Origin: Reticulitermes speratus
Taxonomy: Eukaryota; Arthropoda; Insecta; Blattodea; Rhinotermitidae
Assembly (NCBI GenBank): GCA_021186555.1
Contig: JAJKFL010000042.1
Span: forward strand, 10,470,781 to 10,534,780
Reading direction: 5' to 3'
DNA: 64,000 nucleotides
Shown here: positions 32,707-44,710 of the stretch, piece by piece
How the letters are laid out: every line of letters begins with the position of its first letter
Position numbering within the stretch: position 1 is the first letter of the stretch
Translations under genes and position numbers: made by a program
The notes under the pieces: generated by a model
Database searches by the model: none
What the model was told of the DNA's origin: nothing
What the model saw: only the letters and a program-made list of their open reading frames with translations

Positions 32707-34582
32707 CAGGACTGGGGTTTGTTTCTGATCTTCATCATTACCCTACGACAAACACGCGCAGTAAGTCAGTCTATGCAATTTAGACTTATGGTCGGATCTC
32801 CGGATCAAAACTGGATGCTAATTTTTCACTCCTACGTCGACGTAAAGTAAACGCTGCTTGTCAGAACTGGTAGCTGATTAATCTGCAACTAAAATTATAC
32901 TGCGAGTTCACGAGTGACTACTTAATTTAAATTGAGATGTACGTTAATTGCGATAAAGCCTTAAACTGTTTCAGCCGCGAGCTAGAATTTTCTGGGCGTG
33001 CCACTGCCAAGCACGATAATGACACTGAATCATATAACTTGTTCAACAAGAAGCATATCAGTGGGCACAAGATCCCAACCATATTTTTTTTTCGGATATT
33101 ACCTGCGCCAGTCTCTCTATCACATGACAACAATTTGGAAGTGAAGATACGGTGTAAAGATTTTGGTTCTTTCGTTCTGTTATTGCGTTCCTATTTTCAG
33201 ATCACGAATGCCAAAATTTGATGCTATGTTACAAAGAGTATTAGACTGATTATTTCAAGCAAAATCTTCACAAATGCGAGTATTTATGAAGGTTTATTAT
33301 ACAGGGAACGTACGTTTTGCTCATATCCTACCAACAGATCTACAATCTGTCATGCTAGGTTGAAAGTAAGGGGGAACCTTCGGTGTCGTGGCTTATTTTA
33401 ACACAGCAATACATTAAGTGTTTAAATCTGTGTGTGTTGAAACCAGTATACACACAAGTAAAAATTTATTTTTTCGGGTGGAATTATGGATGGGCCTGTG
33501 TGCATTAAACATGCAAATACAAACACATACAGGCCATCGGGTAAGGTCTCAACTAAAACTGAAATGCCTGTACCATTTCCCATAGAATTTCCGTAAATAA
33601 TATTTATTGAAGATCCGTTCAACTCTTTTCAGAGTTGTAATTGTAGGCTTCCGCCGTGGTCGTAATGTTGCTTAAAAGTTTTTGGGTTGTAGCCCGGCGT
33701 CAATTTTTGGTGTACAACCAACGTTTCGGAACACTTGTTTGTCCTTGTCTTAGAGTTGTTACATGCGTACAGACGGATGAACGGACAAACATACTGCGCG
33801 ACTATAATAGGCACTCCGCAGGAATGCGAACGTGCCTAAAATACGTCACAAATACCGGCAGACATCCAAACCACCAGAGTGGTGTGCCATTTTCACAGTG
33901 CTAAGAGTCAGTATCCTGCATGTGCTTGACAATTCCTAGGACAAAAACATGCTGTAACACCAGCCATATATTAATTAAAAAAAAGGGCACAGACTATTTT
34001 AGATTCAAGTAATGTTCTGTCACTAGTAGTCCTAAAGCAGATTACTAGTGCATTTTTCGGCGTTGACAGTGTCTAAACTATCACAAAATTTCTGGGCTTA
34101 CGGAGTACAACACTTATTACCACGCACACAAGAGTTACCACTGGACCTTACAGACATCTTCCTTTTACGATTTCCTAGTTACCACAAATTGTTACGTTAC
34201 ATGTAAAACAGTATCATCTCCAAATTCACATTCAACCATTTATGAAATCAGATTTCACAAGCTGATAAACTTTGCTTTGTAATTCGAAACTATCAGCTAT
34301 CTCCTTTCTAAAGAAAACACAGGAAAATGCATTTTTACAGTAGATTCGTCTTAAAGCTGTATCTAGTGTGTACACAGATGTGTCCTACATTAATACATTT
34401 ATACAACTGCGTACATAAATACACACATGCATTATATATACTACATATATTAATTATACAGATTTTATAGGCGAACCTGTGTTTCTATTTTTATCTGCTT
34501 AATCCCGCTAAGTAAGAATTAAATAATTACAAAAGCTTATCACATTCAACAAAAGAAGGACTACTTGTTTTATAACGGAGCA
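32707..34582. other. No recognisable feature
   Basis: 1.9 kb with several short frames (32937-33221, 33422-33622, 33656-33904), none recognised. No repeat match. Confidence 0.4.
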
Positions 34583-34890
34583 TTTGGTGTCGCAGTTGGT
34601 TGAGGCACTGCGCTACAAGCCGGAAGGTCGCGGGTTCGATTCCCAATTCGGTCATTGGGATTTTTCATTGACTTAATCCTTCCGGCCCTACTATGGCCCT
34701 GGGGTCGACTCAGCTTCTAACGGAAATGAGTTCTAAGGATATCTCCTAGGGGGTAAAGGCGGCCGGTGAGTAGGGCAACAACCTTACCATCTTTATGAAC
34801 CATTTTTTTACAAATTCTGGGAGCCTCAACCTCCTGGAACCCTAAGGGCCTGTCCAGGCCTGTAATGGGAGAGCTCTACTCTTTACTTAT
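34583..34890 (+). mobile_element. SINE D, plus orientation
   Basis: Head tcgcagttggttgaggcact, B-box cgggttcgattccc (34631-34644), then body blocks gggtaaaggcggccggtg and gggagcctcaacctcctgg. Ends near ggcctgtaatggga. The best D copy for reading the tRNA-like head. Confidence 0.85.
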
Positions 34891-35094
34891 CTTATAATAA
34901 AATGACTACACGTATCGGCTACTTTGTTTTCTGACTGATCCTACACATATAGTCATCATATTATAAAATAAATGAGTCAGTTTATGTAATACGCCTGTAT
35001 TTGATCTATTGAAAAGTTTCTTTCTTCCTAAGGACAATTAAATATCCATAGGCCCTACCGAAAGTCATCAGCAAGACATACCAAATACAATACG

Positions 35095-35275
35095 CTGACA
35101 CAATCGAGGTGGATACGAGGAACAGGGCATGTAGCACGAATGAGATTTGATAAATGGATGCAAAATTGTAATCCAAAAACTGAGGTGAAGAGGGCATTTT
35201 GGATACTCAGGCGTAGATGGGAGGATAATACTAAAATGGATCGTAGAGGGATACGGTATGAATTGAATTAAACAG
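35095..35275 (+). pseudogene. LINE H C-terminal relic
   Basis: The frame gives WIRGTGHVARMRFDKWMQNC, then RRRWEDNIKMDRRG. The WIGHVARM and RRRWEDNIKMDL blocks are hallmarks of LINE reverse-transcriptase C-termini. The domain upstream is missing. Confidence 0.7.
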
Positions 35276-35439
35276 GCTCATAGGATAATGCGGAGGCGAA
35301 TTCTTGTGGATAAGATGATGAATTTTTGGTTTCAAGAAAGGTGGGTTATTGACTAACTAGCTGTGTGAATACAGTTAGCTCAGAAAAGACTCTTGATCCT
35401 TGTTTGAGTTAGACTAACTCCATGGAGCAAGTCTTTTTT
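35276..35439. other. Short spacer, possibly LINE 3'UTR
   Basis: Between two LINE H relics facing each other. Contains a near-palindrome around actaactagctgtgtgaatacagttagct. Confidence 0.3.
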
Positions 35440-35700
35440 TTTAAAGCTTAATTCCTCACCTAGTCAAGAAATTCTCCGCATTTATGCAACCCGAAGTTTC
35501 ATCACCGCGTTCACAACAGTCCGCCACTGATCCTCATCCTGAGCCAGATCAATCCACTGAAGGCCCTTCCAACTGACTTACTTAAGATCAGTTTTAATAT
35601 TATCATCCCATTTATGCCTAGGTTTCACAAGTGGCATCTGACCTTCAAATTCCCCCCCCCCAAAACCACATATGAAACTCTCCTCTCCCCCGTACGTGCC
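35440..35700 (-). pseudogene. LINE H C-terminal and 3'UTR relic
   Basis: On the minus strand it reads WDDNIKTDLK-stop-VSWKGLQWIDLAQDEDQW, then VVNAVMKLRVA and a 3'UTR ending gacctaggtgaggaatt-like. One in-frame stop. A C-run at 35651-35659 marks the upstream side. Confidence 0.7.
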
Positions 35701-36059
35701 ACATGTCCCGCCCATCCCATTCTGCGTCCCGTCCAGAACTAACGGTCTTTCCTTCACGCAGTATCCTTAAAGACAACAGAAGATTGCGCAAGAGGTCAAG
35801 ACACGAATTCTCTTCATATTTCCCACATGGTGGCGAGACGTCGTCTGCTCGTGATAAATCGCGGAGCTCCCCTGCCAATTCACGGTTACTTGACAGGCCT
35901 CGGAGACAGGTGACTGTGCTCATCTACAATTTATGATGTCTGCTCTTTTGTGAGACCTTCATATGCAAGAGAAACAGAACTTATCAGCATGTGGGATACG
36001 TCGTAACGAAAACAACAGCTGAACAAGGAAGCTCCCCACGATGAAGAAAATATTCATGA
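35701..36059. other. No recognisable feature
   Basis: The frames at 35645-35923 (-) and 35703-35936 (+) overlap and are unrecognised. The DNA may be older LINE sequence. Confidence 0.3.
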
Positions 36060-36365
36060 AAAATACGGTCAACGCGTATCAGAATACACGTGTTAGTGGC
36101 AGCATAGCAATCAGTTGTTTGTTCACTGTCCAAGTTTTGAATCCTCCGAGGGATGTTACGTCTTGCAAAGAGTATAGCTTGAAGGGGCTGCAAGAGCAAC
36201 GTCACCAGATTACATCCGAGTTGGATATGCTGCGTGACGAAACTCTGAAGTCACTGCGGCGGCAATGGGAACATTACGGTCTTACAGGATCTGACCTCTT
36301 GAAGTTCGGCAAATACGTACCGACGTTTCGACCTGCTGCTTCCATTTTCACGATAAATGACGGAG
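36060..36365 (-). repeat. Family F repeat, long copy
   Basis: The minus strand has GTGAAAA, T, GG.., GGTC-type arms and GAAAC (36325-36329), then gtcggtacgtatttgcc and a collinear, more GC-rich 3' part. Translated, it starts MEAAGRNVGTY, the family F type of chance peptide. The plus-strand 129-codon frame 36041-36430 is antisense to it and is not accepted as a gene. Confidence 0.5.
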
Positions 36366-36476
36366 ACAGCACGTTTCTCAAAAACGTCTACACATACCTA
36401 ACTATACGGCATAGCTTTCTAGGAGAATAATTCAATGACATTTTGACAAAACACGTTATAAAACATGCTATGATTT

Positions 36477-36939
36477 TAAATTAAGTTATAAACCAACCGA
36501 TGCACACTAAAACCACTTTTTAAGTAGCTTTATTATAAAATTGTTAAAATTGTACTCCACCGTAGTACTCCTCACCGCACAACACGTAGTACACTCCGCT
36601 CCACGCAAAAACATTTCATATGCTTTTAATACTACACGCCAGCAGTTCCACAATCTACCATCTACAGTGCTTTTATAATTTTACGACTTTTAGAGAATCT
36701 TTTTACAAGATTTTAACTTATGTTTCAAAGTGCAGATAGAATATTTTAAATCATGTGTTGAAGTGACTGTAGCTTTTAGCAATAAACCCCCCTGACGATG
36801 ATCCTAGGATCGAAACACGTGTAGGGGTACAATTTTAACAATTTTATAATAAAGCTACTTAAAAAGTGGTTTTAGTGTGCATCGGTTGGTTTATAACTTA
36901 ATTTAATATGACGAAGATGCACGGTGTCAACAGTGTGAA
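36477..36939 (+). mobile_element. PLE-like element: perfect 79-bp inverted repeats, hammerhead motif, target duplication
   Basis: The left arm 36477-36555 and right arm 36827-36905 are identical inverted copies over 79 bp. A 34-bp extension (36906-36939) follows only the right arm. The whole is flanked by atgctatgattt at 36465-36476 and 36940-36951. The interior (271 bp) has no open frame. This layout, with inverted terminal repeats, a one-sided short extension and a target duplication, is what is known for Penelope-like elements that kept only terminal repeats. The identical arms suggest a recent insertion. Confidence 0.82.
36788..36827 (+). ncRNA. Hammerhead-ribozyme-like motif (type I), best copy (e)
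   Basis: Stem I: CCCC (36788-36791) with GGGG (36824-36827). Core CTGACGA at 36792-36798, one extra T at 36799, stem II GATC/GATC (36800-36803, 36808-36811) with loop CTAG, GAAA at 36812-36815, short palindromic stem III CACGTG (36816-36821), then TA. The predicted cut is after A36823 (GUA). All invariant core residues of CUGANGA...GAAA...UH are present. The unpaired T before stem II departs from the textbook core, so activity is not certain. The motif abuts the right inverted arm. Confidence 0.6.
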
Positions 36940-37413
36940 ATGCTATGATTTGTTCCTCTTTTTATTTCTTTGTTTTTGATTCATTTTTTATTAATTTCAG
37001 GTAAGCAGCACCTGCTGCTCTTAACGCTTCCTTGGTAAACACCTATCTGCTTCTAGTGTGAGGCTAATTACAAATACAAAAAAAGTGAATTAATTGTTAT
37101 TGAAGCAAGTTGTCAGAATATTTACTTGCGGAGTGAAGGATAAAGAAGACAGTACCTTGCAGGACGACGCCAGGCCTTCATCACTCAGTCTACTATTAGA
37201 CTGAATTCACCATCCGGCTTGCTACACGTACCAATATTTCTTGGAATTTCCTTGGAATCTGAAAACACACACAAATAGCCTATTATGACCAAATGAAGGA
37301 ATAAGAGATGGGAGTGACGTCTGACACATGAAACACAATGTGTCGATAGGAGAACGTGACGGACTGGAATGGCTTGGAAGACTGAAGCGTATATGGAAGG
37401 AAAACATTAATAG
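36940..37413. other. No recognisable feature beyond the target duplication at its start
   Basis: The frames at 37222 and 37283 on the minus strand extend into the next SINE D and are not genes. Confidence 0.35.
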
Positions 37414-37711
37414 GGTAAAGCAACCCCATTACAGGCCTGGACAGACCCTTAGGTTTCCAGGAGGTTGAGGCTCCCAGATTTCTAGACAATCGGCACATGA
37501 AGGTGATAAGGTTGTCAGCCCTACGCACCGGCCGCCTTTACCCCCAGGAAATATTCCTGGCACTCATTTCTGTTAGGGGCTGAGTCGACCCCAGGGCCAT
37601 ATTGCGACCGAAAGGATTATGTCAAAAAAATTCCAATGACACCATCGGGAATCGAACCCGCGACCTTCCGGTTTGTAGCGCAGTGCCTCAACCAACTGTG
37701 CCACCGCGTGC
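37414..37711 (-). mobile_element. SINE D, full length
   Basis: Very close to the copies at 17.1 and 62.9 kb. Head on the minus strand at 37635-37711 with cgcggtggcac-type start and B-box gggttcgattccc. Confidence 0.87.
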
Positions 37712-38305
37712 ACTGGATAATATCAAAATGGATCTCAAATAAATAACATTTCAGGGTGTGGTCTGAATTCATGTGGCTTAGCCAGGAGTGAAAAAGGCAA
37801 GGATTAAGGTAGAGAAGAAACCAAAATTTAATAAATACATAATTACTTTTGGCTGATAGTAAAAGCCAGCCACGGGCCCTTAAAACACGGTAATATGATT
37901 TTGGGTTCCAAAAAATTGGGGGGGGGGGATTTTTGAACAGCTGAGTAATTTTTTGTTTTCTGAAGAAGAAATGTGCTCCAAGGCATTAGTTATGCTACAC
38001 TGGACAGCTGTTGGCTTCTGTACAAGACGGAAAAATAAAAGGCATAGCTTGCACAAATAATACCCGGAGTCTGACTAACTTTGTCTCACGTTATTGCTTC
38101 TGATATTTTGACATCTAGATACCGACGAAACGTATCACTTAAGGACGACAATGGCACAGCACACACAGCTCCCCTTTCTTCGGTGCCACAACTTGTTTGC
38201 TCCCACATCATTCTCAAAGCCATGCTATCCTTACCGTATAATTTACGCATTAAATCACCTATCCCGGCTATAGGTATAGGATGCCAGATGTTCTAGGTTC
38301 TAATC
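37712..38305. other. No recognisable feature apart from a G-run
   Basis: G-run of about 11 at 37918-37928. Otherwise nothing. Confidence 0.4.
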
Positions 38306-38612
38306 CATGAAAGTAAAGCAATCCCATTACAGGCCTGAGAGGCCCTTAAGGCTCCAGCAGGTTGAGGCTCGCAGAATTACTAGACAATAGGCACTCGAAG
38401 ATGACAATGTGGTTAGCTCTACGCATTGGCCGCCTTTACCCCCTAGACCCCAGAAGACACCCCAGGTACTCATTTATTTTAGAGACTAGGTCGACCCCAG
38501 GGCCATGTGCGGCCGGAAGGATTAAGTCAATAAAAAACCCCAATGACCCAATCGGGAATCGAACCCGCAACCTACCGGCTTGTAGCGCAGTACCTCAACA
38601 AACTTCGCTGTA
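38306..38612 (-). mobile_element. SINE D, diverged
   Basis: Collinear D copy with a short insertion (gaccccagaagacacc) in the middle block. Head intact to cgggttcgattccc (minus). The frame at 38362-38652 is antisense to it. Confidence 0.82.
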
Positions 38613-39439
38613 TTCTTCAATGTGGCGTCAGGTACGTCTTGCAGTATTTTAGTAACATTTAGTAGAAACCTGCTTCCTACATTTTCAGAGTAGAACAGTA
38701 TGCAATAGGTTTCTGTCCGGTAAATTTATACCGACGTGACAGCCCAGAGAAATCAATTTTCAATCCGATTGAAGTCCCTACTCAATACATCTGTAATACT
38801 GACATGCTGAATTCGCGACTGACAAACGTGCAGTGTTACCACTCAAAGCGTCATAGGCTCGCAATTTCCAGGTACTTCACCACCTAAAACTTCAGCAGGT
38901 ATGCAATACGCGTTTGACCGTCCTGCGGTGAACAATCAGTCTGCATTAGTTTTTATTCATTGTTGAGCGCTACATTGTGTGTGGGGGCTGCTCGTCTGTG
39001 ATTATTCAGCTATTGAGACAGACAATACAGTTCTACAGCGTAATTTCATGGTACAGAAATTGTTTCAGTCCAGTCAGAGCAGTCTAAAGATACGAGTACG
39101 TAAAAACTGGACCGCTTTGTCTGTAAATTATACTCGTGTTAACCTTTAAAAGACTGTCTCCCATTTAAGTTATTAATATAATTTCAGATCCTACAAACAG
39201 AACACAGTCGGTTTCCACTACAAAGACTCGCAGGGTAGGTAATATTCTTTGGGGAAATAACCGGTCTTTGTTTTGAGAACTATAAAAACCCACAAAAACA
39301 ACTTGTAAGAGAATGTAAAATGTTTTAATGTTAAAATAGGTGGCACACATACTGTCGAGTTTCAGGAATTTAAACTACAGGATGCTGCTTTCAAATAGTC
39401 AAATACTTCTCCACCTTCCCTAAACCCGGTTGTCCATGA
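38613..39439. other. No recognisable feature
   Basis: No gene or repeat match. Confidence 0.35.
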
Positions 39440-39560
39440 CGGTTTAGGTAAGAGGATTCCACTGCTCTCCACACCAAATCAAATGAACGTTGGCCTGTGT
39501 TTCTTTGCGTATTTTAATATTATCTTCCCACCTAGGTTTAGTCTCCCAGTTCCGTTTTAA
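39440..39560 (-). pseudogene. LINE C-terminal fragment
   Basis: The minus frame contains RNWETKPRWEDNIKIRKETQ and then WCGEQWNPL, matching the RRRWEDNIKMDL and DQWR blocks of LINE H-type C-termini with a frameshift between them. Confidence 0.5.
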
Positions 39561-39626
39561 CGAAATAATGAACCCCATTACAAGCTTTATATGATCCATG
39601 ATCCGTGTATTTTTCGAATATATAAA

Positions 39627-40155
39627 ACAATGGTAAAAACAAATGAACACAAGTGTACTAAAATTAGTTTATATAGAAAATAAATTCCTACATGTTTCGG
39701 CCAACCACACGGCCATCTACAGGGATATAAACGACAAAGCAGAGATACATTACAGTTATCAGATAAAATTATAAAATTATCAGAACCAAACCACAGGTGT
39801 AATTGCAATCATTATAACCAACAGTTTACAAACAAATAAGTTAATACAATAAAAATGTGTTGACGTTTGATTGTATGTTATTAGTATAAGGTTTCATTTA
39901 GTAATTCGCTATTCAAGAGAAAATGTCGAGGTGCAAATTGTAGGTAAACCACACTGTACTACTGGTTCTTAAGATTGTAATTACACCTGTGAGTTGTTTC
40001 TGATATTCTGATAATTTCGATTTATACTTTTGATGTATGCAACCTTTATAGTTTTATATCCCTGAAGATGGCCGCATGGTGTACCTAGGCATGTTGGAGT
40101 TCTTTGTGTATACAAAATAATTTTAACATACTTCTGCGCATTTTTAGTACCATTA
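39627..40155. mobile_element. PLE-like inverted pair, diverged (copies f and g)
   Basis: The left arm 39627-39810 and right arm 39973-40155 are inverted copies at perhaps 65-70 percent, with a 160-bp spacer. Both arms hold the motif. On the minus strand in the left arm (39685-39726): CTGTAGA, T, GGCC, loop, GGCC, GAAAC, ATGTAGG. On the plus strand in the right arm: CTGAAGA at 40072-40078, T, GGCC..., with GAAAC decayed to taggc. Older than the 36.48-kb element. Confidence 0.6.
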
Positions 40156-41196
40156 TTGTACATAAACGTATAACATTTTCAATTAGGGTACACAGCCCAG
40201 TAGAATCATTGTAAGTTTCAGTGTTATGTGCTGGTGGTCTGGTTATTTTTGCATTAAGACATAGACCACTAAAAACATAAATATTGTATAAATGCATATC
40301 ATGGAAAAAAGAAATCTGGTATGAATTGACTTCACAAGATTTTGAGCCTATGGATTAAATGTGTTCCTGCGACTTAATAGTTAAATTGTTATATAGTACA
40401 TTCTCATAAAATGTTACAGTAAACTATGATAGATCAAGACGAAGTCTTGGAGAATTAACTTCCTCTGTACAGATTCCATGACCTCAGTGACTGGACTCTT
40501 GAATTAAATCAAATGACATCAGAATATATTATTTCCGGAGTTGTACGTTGGTAACCTTCCAGTTCAGGGACACGAGACCAAAATTTCAGTCAGTCCATTA
40601 TCATTATTACTACTAAGGCTCATACGTAATTGCTACTTTCCGAAAGCTAAGTAGAAACAAACGAAGCGCGTCTGATTGTAAGACGTGTTCTTCCGCGTGA
40701 AGAGTAAGATCTTCGCCGTGCAATAATGTGCCTAATTTGGAGTTTCGGCTTAAGTACTTACTCCACAATAACTCGCTGGATTTCACTTACGTCATGTGGC
40801 ACTATAAGACGCAATGTCACAATGAATTTTCTCCTATTGCGTGGAATTTGTTATGAGAGTGGTTCCAGCTTCGGGGCACTTCCACACGGGTCTAGAGAAT
40901 ACTAGACTTTTTTCAAGTCTTCACGGGCTCCAAATTTGTGTGGTTGTTTAGCAAAGACAAAAGTTGAATATCCTATTTAACGGATATTTAACCCTTTTAA
41001 CAAAGAAAAATACTTGAATTGCATGTAGAAAGTCACTACAGCTGGTAATACATTAAGTCACAATTACAGAAAAAACATGGTTCTTATTATTGGGAAATAA
41101 TTACTGTTTGTTAATGGAAATCAGAAGAAACGCACTCTGGGGAGGAAATGCAGAGTTTATTAATGTAAATTCAGATGGCAAAATATAGTTAACTAA
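40156..41196. other. No recognisable feature
   Basis: No gene or repeat match. Confidence 0.35.
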
Positions 41197-41425
41197 TGCA
41201 TGAGTCTGCGGCCGCTCGCTTGTTGGAATTGCGGGTTCGAATCCCGCCGTGGGCATGGATGTCTGTCTATTGTTAGTGTTGTGTGTTGTCAGGTAATCTC
41301 TGCGTCGGGTTGATAACTCGTCCAGAGGAGTCCTACCGAGTGTGGTGTGTCTGAGTGTGATCGTAAAGCCTCGATAATAAGGAGGCCCTGGCCCACTAGG
41401 GGCTGTTGCGCCATGGAACAAAAAA
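41197..41425 (+). mobile_element. SINE A, 5' head shortened
   Basis: Starts at tgagtctgcggccgctcgct. B-box gggttcgaatccc. Complete body with a short deletion (caggtaatctctgcg) and tail type 1 (ggccctggcccactaggggc then gccatgg) plus an A-rich end. The minus frame 41101-41421 is antisense to it. Confidence 0.87.
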
Positions 41426-43429
41426 TATGCTTAGAAAGTCAAAATATTGAAAGGGTTTTTGGGTGTATACCCTAACAAATATTTGATTACAGGAGCTTTA
41501 GGCATAACTCCTAAACCTTTCTATGCTGTTGCACAAGGTTTACAATCTCAAAATTACATTTTTTAATTTTTATCAGCTACTTATTATATACGTACCCATT
41601 TGTTATACAGTGCACCTTCGCCATTCTTCTGATTACTGCCTTCTATACAATATTTGAGACATAACTTAGTCGCCTTTATGACGTCAGTAACAAATCTCAC
41701 ATACAGAGCTCCATCATTTCCTTAGTTATCGTCACCAAACCGAAAGCTACAGAAAAACCTCGCACGGCAGCTAATTAGGCAACAGTTTACATTTTTCCAG
41801 GATGTATTACCAATCATCATTTCGTCACTCTCCCGCCTCATACGTTTGCTCATCCGCCATATTGCTTTTAGTCTACTACATGTACGAAATTACAATTTAC
41901 GACCGTGGTGTGATCTCTCTTGGCATAACGTTGATACCAAGTTTAGTAAAAATCGATCAAGTGTTTCAAGGCTGCATCAACATCAAAACATCAAGATGTT
42001 ACAACTTCTCGACAATGCTGAGCTAGTGCGACGGTTAGACAGACTAAAACCGTTCGAATTAATTTAAGTGAAATGTGCCAAGTGACAGTTATCACAAGAA
42101 TAAGTGATTAAGTAATTTTGTGGAGTACTCCAATGGGAGTATGTCCACCACACAGATAGCATTTTATTCAAGAAAAGTTGTTAGATGGGCATAGCCCAGT
42201 TACAATAGCCAATGTCGGCACAGGCGAAAAAAAAATTTTTTTTCGAGGGTTGAGACAGGAATATACACACCAACACACACTCAGAATGGTGAAACCATAG
42301 GCAGTAGACTAAAAATATGGAATAGAAAATTGAATTATAATATACTTAATTGATTTGTTCTGGCCCAGCTTCTATTCCAATTCAGTCTATATGTGAGTCA
42401 GTATGGCAGGTTATGTCAATTAACAGATCTGACTAAAATTATCTCCGTATTGTTTAGTTTGATTAGGCAGTTCTGGACGTACTTCGGTAGCGAAGACCTT
42501 GCGACATTTCGGCTGCGTGTGTAAATGAATACAACAATTTAGCCAGACAGAAGTGCATAAGACTATCTTATACATGACGGTCCAAGGTTAACCGTGATAT
42601 ATTCCTCTGTGATCATTAAGCAGACAATATGAACCCGTAAAACATTGAACCACCTTGTTAGGTTGGCAGGATGATAAAACTGTTGCAGGAAATGAATAGA
42701 TTTGTGTTTACAATAGCAACATTGCATGTAACTGTTATTGTGAAATAATTGTAATTACGCCTATCCGATACCAGCCCTTATTACGTAACGGAGTACTCCA
42801 GAGAACTATGGAAGGCAGCAGTTACGCTCCATGCGCATGCGCACAAAAAGAAGTGAGAATTTATTGCTTAGAATTAAGACGCAGACTTTAAAGATCGCAG
42901 CTGCTTAATAAATTACGACATCGCGTTTACGCCGCGTTCATTTAGACTAACAATTAAATAATCACTCTTAACATAGATATGTTGAAATTACTTCCATGGA
43001 AGAGTAGATATCTTTTTAGGAACTGAGAAATTACAAAGAACAACCTGTCTTGACGAAGCAACAGACTGTCAGCTGGTCAGGACGTTTCAGGTTTTATATA
43101 GCCTAATGTGTTCATTACCGTGATAACAGCAGCCCGACAAAAAAATTCGACTCTGAGCCACACAAATTCAATCCACTCCCTCCCACTCAGTTTCTGGCAG
43201 ATACTCGTATGTTTTAATATCAGTCCTTCATCCAGATGCACATCACCTAAGTGATCCCATTTATTTAGATTTTTCGACTAAAATTTTGTGTTCTCCCCAT
43301 ATCATCGCCATATATTCCGTGAAGAGTAAGGATTATGAAGCCAGCCATCGTAAAAGTTTTTTCCACCCTCCTGCTACTTCTGTTTAGAATGCCATTCTGT
43401 GTAAACCGGTACTACACAAACGTATCCCT
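41426..43429. other. No recognisable feature
   Basis: 2 kb of AT-rich DNA. The frames at 41802 and 41846 are unrecognised. A palindromic A8/T8 tract at 42229-42242 is the only simple structure. Confidence 0.4.
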
Positions 43430-43700
43430 CTACACGCTTTAGAGGTGTATGGAAGAGTGGAGGTAAATCAGTATTCCTAACCTTGGCACTAGTTGCAGGC
43501 GAGTGGTACGTTTTACGCACCGGCCAATTTATAGCCCACGAAACAACCGCCGGTACCCTTTCAACAGGTGAATGGTTGGGCCACGGAACCGGTTTGGAAA
43601 ATCCGACGAACAGAAAAAGGTTCCTGTCCCTGAAAGGACTCGAACCACGATCTCTCAGCCGTCCAGCCAGTATCATACTGCCTATACTGATATCAAACAA
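43430..43700 (-). repeat. SINE E-like element, diverged
   Basis: On the minus strand: a head (gtataggcagtatgatactgg, gctggacggctgagagatcg), B-box tggttcgagtcc (43640-43650 region), a body with ccggttccgtggcc, and an end with accactcttcc-type sequence. It resembles 585-806. The frames 43374-43778 (-) and 43483-43845 (+) span it. Confidence 0.55.
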
Positions 43701-44710
43701 TAAATTCTTGCTTTTCTTCGGTTTAACTCGACAAGGCCAAGCAACAACTAAGCGACAAGGAATTGTCTTAATATACACCTATTACGTGATATACAGTAGT
43801 GTATTTGCATATGAACCTGCTTCCCTCCTCCTTAATGAGAGATAAATCTGAACCTCTACCTTTCAAGACATAGATTATTTTGAAGTACGATACTCTAAAC
43901 CATCCAAGATATTGCGTGTGTGTTCCACTGTAAGAGTTCTCCATAGATGGCTCTATAATAGAGTGTATCACAATATGAAATAAGAAATTCACGAAATAGA
44001 GAAGGTTCAACCTGGTACATTCTGTTGCATGTCTAGCACTGTGCAGCACAGACAGGAACAAGACTGTCCATAGACTAGTGACTTCTATTCGTCAGAGGGC
44101 ATTGTCGTGACTTTTGTTTGGAAATATATAGAATACATGAAATATCTTTATATATTATGGGGGAACAGTCATTGTTCACAGACTGGTAACACACGCATAT
44201 ACTGTCACGAAACTACCACTCCTACGATGACACAGTAGAGACGCGTATTTCCGTTGAAATTAATAAAGGTCGTCTGTTATTAAACTTGCAATCCATCCAA
44301 TTCCAGTCCCTGGCACACAGCTACTACAAGAGTTACTTTTTCTCTCCGTAAAAAAGCAAAATTTATTATGCGGAGGCAGGTCATGCACGTAACTTAAAAT
44401 TCCCTTTTAGAATTTTAAATTACAAACACAGAACTACACAGATGTTTAGTTTCTGAAGAAGTTAAAAAAGTTCTGTTACCAGCATGAAATTCATATTTTG
44501 TTTCATGCTACTTATATATATATATATATTTAGATCCTCAACACGTCTTAAAGGACACCAGCAAAGTCAACTCATCTGACTGAAATCAACTCCAGTACCT
44601 GTAAATTCATCACGTCCCACTAAAGCCTGAGATTCAAACAAATATTATATAAAAACTCACTTTGAAACTGAGAGACGAAAACTACGTGTACATTACACAG
44701 GCAAAGTAAA
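43701..44710. other. No recognisable feature
   Basis: (AT)n at 44514-44529; otherwise nothing. Confidence 0.35.

Noticed and set aside
34583-34660. tRNA gene call at the SINE D head, and similar heads elsewhere
   Set aside because: A- and B-boxes are present, but the acceptor and T-stem pairing is broken and a SINE body follows each head; these are SINE promoters, not tRNA genes.
36041-36430. 129-codon plus-strand frame as a gene
   Set aside because: It is antisense to a family F repeat copy, shows no domain, and its flanks are repeat DNA.
43374-43845. 134- and 120-codon overlapping frames
   Set aside because: Opposite-strand frames over a diverged SINE E-like element.
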